DNA of 64,000 nt from an uncultured Eubacteriales bacterium (GTDB lineage: Bacteria > Bacillota > Clostridia > Lachnospirales > Bianqueaceae), in NCBI GenBank assembly GCA_900315265.1, contig OMYN01000002.1:1-64000 (forward strand), in the 5' to 3' direction. The notes beneath the pieces were generated by a model. The model did no database searches and was not told the DNA's origin. It saw only the letters and a program-made list of their open reading frames with translations. The number at the start of each line of letters is the position of its first letter. Positions within the stretch are counted from its first letter, which is position 1. Of the stretch, positions 25,061-32,050 are shown piece after piece. Both the position numbers and the translations under genes were made by a program.

Positions 25061-25792
25061 TTATTTGGTCACAGCGGCGTACAGTCCGCTTTCCGCCTCC
25101 TCTGTTACGTCCTCAAAATCAGTCGTTTCGGGCTCATCCGACGTATTAAGAACGCTTCCGAATACCTGGCGGATCAGGGCAGCATACTCTTTCCAGGCAT
25201 CGAAATGTTTTAACCCGATATACTGGTCGCGCATCGAGCAGTAATACCAGGCCTGATCTTTGACATTACTGTTATGAAACCATGTCCATACCTGATCTCC
25301 GATCTGGTCCTGTGCTTTTTTTATGGCGCGCAGATTGGACAACTTATCAGCAAGTGAGATCATTTTTGCTTCGCTGCCCGCTCCGGCGATCTTGCGGATG
25401 CCCTCCTCTTTTCGCATGCGCCAGGTCTCTTCCGCGGGACGGTCCTTTCGTTTGTTCTCGCTTTCATCCGCCACCAGATCGGCTACATAGCCTCCGAAAA
25501 TGCGCGCAATATCATTGATATGTACCGGCGTGTCTTCGACCGTGTCATGTAGAAGCGCAGCCGCGATCACACTGGGTACAGTGGTCATAGTCGATACGAT
25601 CCCGGCCACCTCGATCGGATGAGCGATATAAGGCGTAATTCCGTCTTTCCGCTTTTGTCCCTTGTGTGCCCGTACCGCATACCAGTACGCGTTGTTGATT
25701 TCCGGTGATAACATTCTGAGTTCTTCGATCGTTTTCTCTTCCACGGTTTCCTCTCCCTGGCTTTCGAGCGTAACCAATCGTATGGACCTCAT
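25061..25792 (-). CDS. HD-domain hydrolase, SpoT/MESH1-like
   Basis: A 243-residue cytosolic protein with the HD fold of ppGpp hydrolases. HKGQKRKDGITPYIAHPIEVA supplies the first histidines, ALLHDTVEDT the HD pair and ED motif, and a later SLADKLSNL segment the last Asp-x-x-x-N. No synthetase or TGS domain is present, so it would be a small alarmone or nucleotide hydrolase; the exact substrate is not provable from sequence. A GTG at 25744 (VEEKTIEE) has GGGAGAGG just upstream and may be the real start, giving 227 residues. A T-run hairpin at 25811-25831 lies just before the gene. Confidence 0.75.
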   Translation of the reverse strand: MRSIRLVTLESQGEETVEEKTIEELRMLSPEINNAYWYAVRAHKGQKRKDGITPYIAHPIEVAGIVSTMTTVPSVIAAALLHDTVEDTPVHINDIARIFGGYVADLVADESENKRKDRPAEETWRMRKEEGIRKIAGAGSEAKMISLADKLSNLRAIKKAQDQIGDQVWTWFHNSNVKDQAWYYCSMRDQYIGLKHFDAWKEYAALIRQVFGSVLNTSDEPETTDFEDVTEEAESGLYAAVTK

Positions 25793-25810
25793 TCCGGCTT
25801 ATGCAGCTTA

Positions 25811-25988
25811 AAAAAGTACACGAACACGCGTGCCACATAAAAGCCGTGCCACGCATAAGAACTTGAAACCCCGGTTCTGCTCTAGAGCCATCTGTCTCTG
25901 TTTACGGAGGCGTAAATAAGTCGTTAAACCCGATAAGATGCGTCAGGTTTAACATGATAAACAGCCGGTCAAAAACACCGGCATCTTT
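25811..25988 (-). ncRNA. Candidate structured RNA or leader upstream of HD hydrolase
   Basis: A promoter (-35 TTGTTT at 26018-26023, -10 TACAAT at 25995-26000, 17-base spacer) points into ~175 bases rich in hairpins. In order on the minus strand: GCCGGT/ACCGGC, an 11-bp stem GTTAAACCTGA/TCGGGTTTAAC, TTTACG/CGTAAA, and a final GTGGCACG/CGTGTAC stem followed by TTTTTT. No open frame fills it. It could be an independent small RNA (about the size of 6S RNA, which I could not confirm) or an attenuating leader of the HD gene that starts 19 bases later. Confidence 0.5.
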
Positions 25989-26054
25989 GCCTATATTGTA
26001 TCACACCCCCAAAAAATAAACAACTGAATGGTATTTGTATAGTTCGTAGATTTC

Positions 26055-26084
26055 TTGACGCTTCAGCAGTGCAAGTTGTATAAT
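26055..26084 (+). promoter_or_regulatory. Promoter of the YitT-family gene
   Basis: TTGACG (26055-26060), 18 bases, perfect TATAAT (26079-26084). Confidence 0.8.
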
Positions 26085-26090
26085 GGATCA

Positions 26091-26141
26091 AAAGAGCGAA
26101 AGCGAAGCATATCTGCATGTTTCCCCGCTCTTTATTTTTTT
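26091..26141 (+). terminator. Leader terminator/attenuator before the YitT-family gene
   Basis: AAAGAGCG (26091-26098) pairs with CGCTCTTT (26126-26133), followed by ATTTTTTT, all between promoter and ribosome site GGAGG. It would end transcription before the gene unless an alternative fold forms, so the gene may be attenuated. Confidence 0.6.
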
Positions 26142-26152
26142 GGAGGACGTTT

Positions 26153-27028
26153 ATGAAAAAAGCGACTATTAATTGGAAAAAAGAAACCCGGATCATGCTC
26201 TTAGAGATCGCCGGCAGCTTTCTGATCTCGCTGGGTCTGTATAATTTTGCCGCGGCGGCCAACTTCCCTATGACCGGCTTTTCCGGCGCTGCTCTCATCA
26301 TCTACCGTTTAACCAAATTTCCTATCGGTCTTACTACGATCCTGCTGAATATTCCCGTCTCTATCCTGGTATGGAAGCTGCTGGGCAAAAGCTTTTTGAT
26401 CCGGTCCTTTCGCTGCATGCTGATCGAGTCGCTGATGATCGATTACCTGATGCCGCTTCTGCCTGTCTATACCGGAGACCGTCTTTTGTCGGCAGTCTGC
26501 TGCGGAGCCTTGACCGGTGTTGGCTACGGCATTATTTATAAAGGCGGCTCCTCCACCGCCGGTCTGGATTTTATTACCATGGCCGTAAAAGTCAAACATC
26601 CTCATCTTCAGCTGGGCACTATCAACTTTGCAGCTGACTTTATCATCGTAGTTTTCGCGGGACTTTTATTCAAAGATTACGACGGCATCATCTACGGCCT
26701 AATCATCAATTACCTGCTGGCCAGAGTGATCGACCGCATCATGTTCGGAGCTAACGCCGGTAAGATGCTGATCACCGTGACCGAAAAGGCACCGGCCATT
26801 TCACAGGCTATCGATCAAACAGCATCCCGCGGTTCCACTATCATACAGGCATTAGGAGGCTGGCATCAGGAAGCCAAAGACGTTGTGCTCTGCGCCTGCT
26901 CCAACCGGGAGGTCTACCCTATTGAAGAAGCAATCAAGGAAACAGACCCCGCCTCCTTCATCATCATCCTTGACTCCAGCGAAGTCCACGGCGAAGGATT
27001 CCATTATACGGCTGTCGGAAAAGGATAA
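26153..27028 (+). CDS. YitT-family membrane protein (DUF161/DUF2179)
   Basis: A 291-residue integral membrane protein with five or six helices (residues ~15-180) followed by a cytosolic C-terminal DUF2179 domain (SRGSTIIQALGGWHQEAKDVVLCACSNREV). The YitT family is widespread in Firmicutes, with no settled function; YvjA-like members have been suggested to transport small molecules. The upstream in-frame extension lies within the attenuator, so the ATG at 26153 preceded by GGAGG is used. It is monocistronic, ended by the terminator at 27055-27088. Confidence 0.88.
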   Translation: MKKATINWKKETRIMLLEIAGSFLISLGLYNFAAAANFPMTGFSGAALIIYRLTKFPIGLTTILLNIPVSILVWKLLGKSFLIRSFRCMLIESLMIDYLMPLLPVYTGDRLLSAVCCGALTGVGYGIIYKGGSSTAGLDFITMAVKVKHPHLQLGTINFAADFIIVVFAGLLFKDYDGIIYGLIINYLLARVIDRIMFGANAGKMLITVTEKAPAISQAIDQTASRGSTIIQALGGWHQEAKDVVLCACSNREVYPIEEAIKETDPASFIIILDSSEVHGEGFHYTAVGKG

Positions 27029-27054
27029 GAAAAATAGAGGCCTTGGCATAATAC

Positions 27055-27088
27055 AAAACCGGCTGTCCTAACTCGGGCAGCCGGTTTT
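27055..27088 (+). terminator. Bidirectional terminator between YitT and MFS genes
   Basis: ACCGGCTG (27058-27065) and CAGCCGGT (27078-27085) form the stem, flanked by AAAA and TTTT. It can stop both the plus-strand YitT gene and the minus-strand operon ending at 27133. Confidence 0.9.
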
Positions 27089-27132
27089 ATGTATATGAAG
27101 GAAATCGATCGTATGCTTATAGCAGGGATCGA

Positions 27133-28425
27133 TCAGACGGGTTTGTAACCCATTTTCTCGATCTGTTTTCTGCTTACCAGACCGGACAGCAGGTACAGAA
27201 CCGATACAACAGCCATCAGGATCGCAAAGATGATCCATGCAGTGGTGTAAGCACCGGTCTTATCAAAGATGAAGGCAGCAATGGTGGGTCCCAGGATCTG
27301 GCCGATATTGCCGGCAAGGTTCATCCAGCCTGCCATGACACCGTACTCTTTATCGCCGAAGTTGCGGGCAGTAAGAAGGAAGGGAATGGTGGACGGAACA
27401 GCACCGCCGAACATATAGAAAGGAATCAGGACAGTAGCAAAGGTCATATTCTTGGAAGCAAGTGCCATGCAGATGAATACGACACCGTAGAACAGAGGGA
27501 AGATCACGGAAGTTCTCTTGATGTGAAGCACATCGGACAGGACGCCGACCAGGAATTTACCCAGGATCATGGTACCAAGAGCGCTGGAATATAAGGAAGC
27601 GGCTTTGGTAGCGTCACCGGTAACCTCGGTAAAATAAGGAACAAACTGTGCGGAGAAGGCAGCAGCTCCGACCATGGTCAGCATACCGCCAAGGAATTGC
27701 AACCACCAGCGGGCGGTCTTTAAAGCCTGCTGGCCGGTGATGCCGGCATTCTGCAAAGAAACTTTTTTACCATTTTCTTCTTCATCTGCGCCATCGGGGT
27801 CACCGATACGTTTTTCGAAGCCCTTATCGGAAGGCATGCTGACAACCAGGACAAGAGCGATCACGATAACGATCGCGTTTACGCCGGCCATAGCGACATA
27901 ACCCATTCTCCAGCCGGATTTTGCGATGACAGAGTTGATCACACGGATCCATACCAGAGCGCCGGCGCCGCTTCCCAGCATAGCGATGGAAAGTGCGGTA
28001 CCTTTAACTTTGGGTCCGAACCAGTTGGAAACCATGATGTTGGCAGGAAGGTTGGTAGCACCGGCCCAGGCAAAGCCCTGGATCGCGGACAATACGATCA
28101 GCTGCCACAGAGCGGTCGCGCGGGACATCAGCAGATAGCAGATGCAGGTTACGGCAACGCAGCCGGCAAGGACAAATTTCATCGGGAACTTTTTGTAGAT
28201 CTTTCCGATGAACAAGGAACCGATCATCATGCAGGCCGTCAGAGCCGTGTTCGTCTGAATGTAGGCCGTACGGCTGATGCCGAATTCTTCGCAGATGGGG
28301 TTGTAGAACAGGGAGGAACAGTTGACTTTGATGACGTAGCAGATGAACATGGTCATGAAACCGCACAGCAGCATGATCCATCCGTAATAGAAACGTCCGT
28401 CTACTTTGAAAGAAATTTTCTTCAT
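27133..28425 (-). CDS. MFS transporter, oxalate/formate antiporter-like (OFA)
   Basis: A 430-residue major facilitator with about 12 transmembrane helices. Its start GRFYYGWIMLLCGF and the spacing of helices resemble the OFA/monocarboxylate branch, whose members move organic anions such as oxalate and formate. A charged cytosolic loop (~205-235, DPDGADEEENGKK) divides the two halves. It is the last of three genes (SDR, anion permease, MFS) ending at the terminator 27055-27088, and is separated from the permease by 24 bases. The substrate is unknown; the neighbour dehydrogenase suggests a hydroxy acid. Confidence 0.78.
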   Translation of the reverse strand: MKKISFKVDGRFYYGWIMLLCGFMTMFICYVIKVNCSSLFYNPICEEFGISRTAYIQTNTALTACMMIGSLFIGKIYKKFPMKFVLAGCVAVTCICYLLMSRATALWQLIVLSAIQGFAWAGATNLPANIMVSNWFGPKVKGTALSIAMLGSGAGALVWIRVINSVIAKSGWRMGYVAMAGVNAIVIVIALVLVVSMPSDKGFEKRIGDPDGADEEENGKKVSLQNAGITGQQALKTARWWLQFLGGMLTMVGAAAFSAQFVPYFTEVTGDATKAASLYSSALGTMILGKFLVGVLSDVLHIKRTSVIFPLFYGVVFICMALASKNMTFATVLIPFYMFGGAVPSTIPFLLTARNFGDKEYGVMAGWMNLAGNIGQILGPTIAAFIFDKTGAYTTAWIIFAILMAVVSVLYLLSGLVSRKQIEKMGYKPV

Positions 28426-28449
28426 AGGATTACACCTGAAACAATAGAG

Positions 28450-29733
28450 TTAAACGAGAGGGTAAAATAAAGGCACGAAAATAAGGATGCCCGCCAGCAT
28501 GATCAGCGTCGGTTTCCAACCATAGCGCAGATAGTCTGAGAATTCATAACCGGCTACCTGAGTCATGGTGATCTGGGCAGCTGCCAAAGGAGTGCAGCTG
28601 GCAATGCTGGCTGCCAGGGTAATGCCCAGGCAGAAAGGCATGACGTTAAATCCGAAGTTAGTACACATGGATACGGCAATGGGAAGCACGATGATGATGG
28701 CCGTTGAATTCGTAATAAACTGACTGAGGATCAGGGTGAATACGGTCATCACAGCGTAAATGACAAAGGGAGAATGCACGCTTCCCAGCAGGAAGGAGAC
28801 CCCCTTGCCGATCAGATCGCCGGAACCGGCGGCACTAAGACCGTTGGCAAGTCCCAGACAGGAGGCCAGGAAAACCATGGTCTCCCAGGGCAGTTCCCTG
28901 ACGCAGTCTTTGACGCTGCAGCAGCCGGTCAGGATACAGAGCATGACGGCAATAACAGCCGTCAGGGTCGTGCTGATAAAGGAAGTCGCGTATGAGATCA
29001 GCATGAGGACAACGATAATACTGACGATGATCAGTTTTTTCTTGTCCGCTTTGGTCTTCATGACCGAATCCTTTTTTTCCTGACTGACTCCCATGTCTGC
29101 TTCCGGCCTCTTGCCCCAGATCTTCTTTCCATCTTTATAGCCGAAAAATGCGTTATACAGAAGATACAGGGCAAGGATACAAAGTCCCGGGGCCGTCAGG
29201 GTCCACATGGTCATCTGCTCACCCGTCAGCTTCAGCAAAAGAACATTTGCCGTCAGCTGGGGCGTGCATCCGATCAGAGTGCAGGCCTCTCCTACCATAA
29301 CGGAATAGGCAATGGGAAGCAGCAGGTTCCGCCTTTTCATGGACGGTGAAATTTCGCAGACACAGTCCACGATCAGGATAAAAGCCGCAAGGATCGCCGT
29401 ATTAGCCAGGAACATAGCCAGGACACCGCAGACCAGGCAGCTGACGACCAGAAACAAAAACTCATTGTTCTTGGTTGCCGTAATGATAAAACGCCCGATC
29501 AGCTGAGCCGCCCCGGTTTTGAACAAGGCTATCCCAACGACCATAGCGCTGGCCAGAAGAATGACGATACTGCTTGAAAAACCTCCGAAAGCTTCTTCAA
29601 ACGTACAAACTTTGGTAAGCACCATCAGCAGGCAGCCAAGTACGCCGGTTGCCGCAGCCGGGATCCACTTTCCGATGAATAAAATGATACAAATTACAAG
29701 TATGATCAGACCAAGAACATCCGGCTGCAGCAC
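28450..29733 (-). CDS. SLC13/DASS-type anion permease
   Basis: A 427-residue membrane protein with about 11 helices. The conserved SNT-like motif appears as SQFITNSTAIIIVLP near the C-terminus and a related LANTAILAAFI in the first half, as in the divalent anion/sodium symporter superfamily (dicarboxylate, citrate and sulfonate carriers). A basic loop separates the halves. The start is GTG at 29733, with a modest GCGAGG upstream, 24 bases after the SDR stop. Having two different anion carriers with one dehydrogenase hints at uptake of one acid and export of a product. Confidence 0.78.
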   Translation of the reverse strand: MLQPDVLGLIILVICIILFIGKWIPAAATGVLGCLLMVLTKVCTFEEAFGGFSSSIVILLASAMVVGIALFKTGAAQLIGRFIITATKNNEFLFLVVSCLVCGVLAMFLANTAILAAFILIVDCVCEISPSMKRRNLLLPIAYSVMVGEACTLIGCTPQLTANVLLLKLTGEQMTMWTLTAPGLCILALYLLYNAFFGYKDGKKIWGKRPEADMGVSQEKKDSVMKTKADKKKLIIVSIIVVLMLISYATSFISTTLTAVIAVMLCILTGCCSVKDCVRELPWETMVFLASCLGLANGLSAAGSGDLIGKGVSFLLGSVHSPFVIYAVMTVFTLILSQFITNSTAIIIVLPIAVSMCTNFGFNVMPFCLGITLAASIASCTPLAAAQITMTQVAGYEFSDYLRYGWKPTLIMLAGILIFVPLFYPLV

Positions 29734-29757
29734 TTTTATGCCTCGCTGGTCCGGTGA

Positions 29758-30525
29758 TCAGACGATGGTCCAGCCGCTGTCGACAAGCAGGAGCTGACCG
29801 GTGGTGTAGCTGGAAGCGTCGCTGGCAAGATACAGCATTGCGCCGTTCAGCTCGCCCGGATTTCCGCGGCGTCCCATGGGGCAGTTGTTGCGGATACCGT
29901 CGTCATAGGATTTGTTGGTAACTTTATCAGCCATTTCACTCTTGAAGTAGCCGGGCCCGAGGGTATTGACCGTGATCCCGTCTTTGGCCCACTCTGCTGC
30001 CAGCGCCTTGGTCATCATGTAGACGGCGCCTTTAGCGGTGGAATAACCGGAACGGGGAACACCGTTCATGGTAACGACGCAGTGGAAGGAACCAATGTTA
30101 ATGATTTTTCCGTAATGCTGCTGAACCATGACACGGCCGACTTCACGGGCAACAAAGAAGACACCGTTGACATTGGTGTTAATGGTGCGCTGCCAGGTCT
30201 CGTCATCGCATTCCAGAACAGGAGTGGCAAAACCGGCTGCCGCATTGTTGATCAGGATATCGATGCGTCCGAATTCTTTAACGACCGTATCGACCATTTC
30301 CTTGATGCTGGCGGTATCGGTAACATCACAGCGGACAGCAACGACCTTAACTCCGTACTTGTCTTCAAGGTACTTCTTGGTCTCTACGAGACGCTCGTAG
30401 CGGCGGGCAGCAATGGCAACATTGCATCCCTGCTCAGCCAGGCACTCGGCAAACTGTTTGCCCAGTCCGGAAGACGCGCCGGTGATCAGCGCATACTTAC
30501 CACTGACATCAAAATAATTTTTCAT
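29758..30525 (-). CDS. SDR-family oxidoreductase (gluconate 5-dehydrogenase-like)
   Basis: A 255-residue NAD(P)-dependent short-chain dehydrogenase. It has the cofactor motif GASSGLG, NNAAA, catalytic Ser in IGSFH, and Tyr/Lys in SGYSTAK. It resembles gluconate 5-dehydrogenase and related sugar-acid SDRs, but that specificity is a guess. The ribosome site AGGAGG precedes the ATG. It is the first gene of the operon with the anion permease and MFS carrier; promoter at 30582-30611 and palindrome at 30547-30561. Confidence 0.85.
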   Translation of the reverse strand: MKNYFDVSGKYALITGASSGLGKQFAECLAEQGCNVAIAARRYERLVETKKYLEDKYGVKVVAVRCDVTDTASIKEMVDTVVKEFGRIDILINNAAAGFATPVLECDDETWQRTINTNVNGVFFVAREVGRVMVQQHYGKIINIGSFHCVVTMNGVPRSGYSTAKGAVYMMTKALAAEWAKDGITVNTLGPGYFKSEMADKVTNKSYDDGIRNNCPMGRRGNPGELNGAMLYLASDASSYTTGQLLLVDSGWTIV

Positions 30526-30546
30526 GTTTTTTCCTCCTTATAAATT

Positions 30547-30561
30547 AGTAGTTTTACTACT
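30547..30561. promoter_or_regulatory. AGTAGT/ACTACT palindrome, possible operator
   Basis: AGTAGT-TTT-ACTACT lies between the promoter and the SDR start, about 20 bases after the predicted transcript start. It may bind a repressor of the transport operon. Confidence 0.4.
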
Positions 30562-30581
30562 TTGATGAGACATACCTTGCT

Positions 30582-30611
30582 TTTTTAGGTTCTCAAAAAG
30601 GACATTGTCAA
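30582..30611 (-). promoter_or_regulatory. Promoter of the SDR/permease operon
   Basis: On the minus strand TTGACA (30606-30611), 18 bases, TAAAAA (30582-30587). Confidence 0.6.
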
Positions 30612-30702
30612 GAAAATATCGAATATGAACGGTGCTTAAATATTATTATTATTTATTACAATATAATTTATGCAGAAATAGGAATTATAAACACAAGTAA
30701 TA

Positions 30703-30759
30703 AAAAATACCCGGATACATCAATATTCATTCACTAACAGAATATTAATGCATCCGGGT
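30703..30759 (-). terminator. Terminator of the Re-citrate synthase operon
   Basis: ACCCGGATACAT (30709-30720) pairs with ATGCATCCGGGT (30748-30759) with one mismatch, plus an inner AATATT pair. The minus strand then reads ATTTTTTATT. It lies 56 bases past the isocitrate dehydrogenase stop. The rest of 30612-30702 is AT-rich with nothing recognised. Confidence 0.85.
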
Positions 30760-30814
30760 TTCATGAAAAAGAAAAAATTTTTAGCTTAAAAATTATTAAG
30801 ATTTTCTTAATTTC

Positions 30815-32041
30815 TTAATTTTCTCTTTCCATTCTGGCCCTGACCGTTTTCAAATAGGTCTCACTATCGACTTCCTGAACCGTGATCCCTTTTGCCGCCA
30901 GATTATCCTTGGCAAGGCCGGCCAGGTCCTTTGTCATGATGCCTTCTTCCAGGACATCCAGGCAGGCTTTTTCCAGCTTATCGGCAAACTGACCTAATTC
31001 GGGGATGCCGTCCAACTCTCCCCTCTTTCTGAGAGCACCCGTCCAGGCAAAAATAGTAGCGATGGGATTGGTAGAGGTCTTCTCGCCCTTGAGATAGCGG
31101 TAGTAATGTCTGGTAACGGTCCCGTGAGCGGCTTCGTATTCATAATTGCCGTCCGGGCTTACCAGGACCGAAGTCATCATTGCCAAGGAACCAAAGGCAG
31201 TGGACAGCATATCACTCATAACGTCGCCGTCGTAGTTTTTGCAGGCCCAGATGAATCCGCCCTTGGAGCGGATCACACGGGCAACGGCATCATCGATCAA
31301 AGTATAAAAATACGTCAGCCCAAGTTGGTCGAACTTAGCCTTGTATTCCTTCTCAAAGATGTCTCCGACGATCTCCTTGAAAGCACCGTCATAAGTCTTG
31401 GATATGGTGTCTTTGGTAGCAAACCATACGTCCTGGCGGGTCGACAGCGCGTAATTGAAGACGCAGCGGGCAAAGCTTGAAATAGAAGATACCTTGTTAT
31501 GAACGCCCTGGAAAACACCGGGTTCATCAAGGGTCTGGACGGTTTTACGCACAACATTCCCGCTCCGGCCGGTAAACACCAGTTCGCAGGTACCCGGTTC
31601 ATCGGAACGGATCTCGACGTTTTTATAAACATCGCCGTAAGCGTGACGAGCAATGGTGATGGGCTTTTCCCAGGTGCGCACGTAAGGCTTGATGCAGCTG
31701 ATCAGGATCGGTGCACGGAAAACGGTCCCGTCCAGAATGGAACGGATAATTCCGTTGGGACTTTTCCACATCTGATGAAGGCCATACTCTTCCATCCGCT
31801 GCTGGTTGGGAGTAATGGTCGCGCACTTGACGGCGACTCCGTATTTTTTATTGGCATTGGCCGCGTCGATGGTGACCTGATCGCCGGTCTTGTCACGGTT
31901 GGGCAGGCCCAGATCATAATATTCGGTCTTCAGATCGACGAAAGGCAGGATCAGCTCGTCCTTGATCATCTTCCACAGGACACGGGTCATCTCGTCGCCG
32001 TCCATCTCGACCAGCGGCGTTTTCATTTGGATTTTGCTCAT
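30815..32041 (-). CDS. icd: NADP-type isocitrate dehydrogenase
   Basis: Oxidises isocitrate to 2-oxoglutarate, here supplying the carbon skeleton of glutamate. The 408-residue protein belongs to the eukaryotic-like subfamily found in some anaerobes: start PLVEMDGDEMTRVLW, SPNGIIRSILDGTVFRAPI with the substrate serine and arginine, later NYDGDVMSD metal site and EAAHGTVTRHY cofactor loop. The cofactor region is of NADP type. GGGGGAG stands before the ATG. It is the last gene of the operon, 9 bases after the aconitase. Confidence 0.95.
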   Translation of the reverse strand: MSKIQMKTPLVEMDGDEMTRVLWKMIKDELILPFVDLKTEYYDLGLPNRDKTGDQVTIDAANANKKYGVAVKCATITPNQQRMEEYGLHQMWKSPNGIIRSILDGTVFRAPILISCIKPYVRTWEKPITIARHAYGDVYKNVEIRSDEPGTCELVFTGRSGNVVRKTVQTLDEPGVFQGVHNKVSSISSFARCVFNYALSTRQDVWFATKDTISKTYDGAFKEIVGDIFEKEYKAKFDQLGLTYFYTLIDDAVARVIRSKGGFIWACKNYDGDVMSDMLSTAFGSLAMMTSVLVSPDGNYEYEAAHGTVTRHYYRYLKGEKTSTNPIATIFAWTGALRKRGELDGIPELGQFADKLEKACLDVLEEGIMTKDLAGLAKDNLAAKGITVQEVDSETYLKTVRARMEREN

Positions 32042-32050
32042 GGCTCCCCC

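Larger units (their letters stand above)
25793..26152. other. Divergent control region between HD hydrolase and YitT genes
   Basis: This 360-base gap has no gene. It holds the candidate RNA 25811-25988 and its promoter on the minus strand, then on the plus strand the promoter 26055-26084 and leader hairpin 26091-26141 of the YitT gene. Confidence 0.6.

Noticed and set aside
25811..25988. T-box riboswitch
   Set aside because: The conserved GGGTGGNACCGCG block is not present; only a loosely similar GTGGCACGCG occurs, and the downstream gene is not an aminoacyl-tRNA or amino acid gene.
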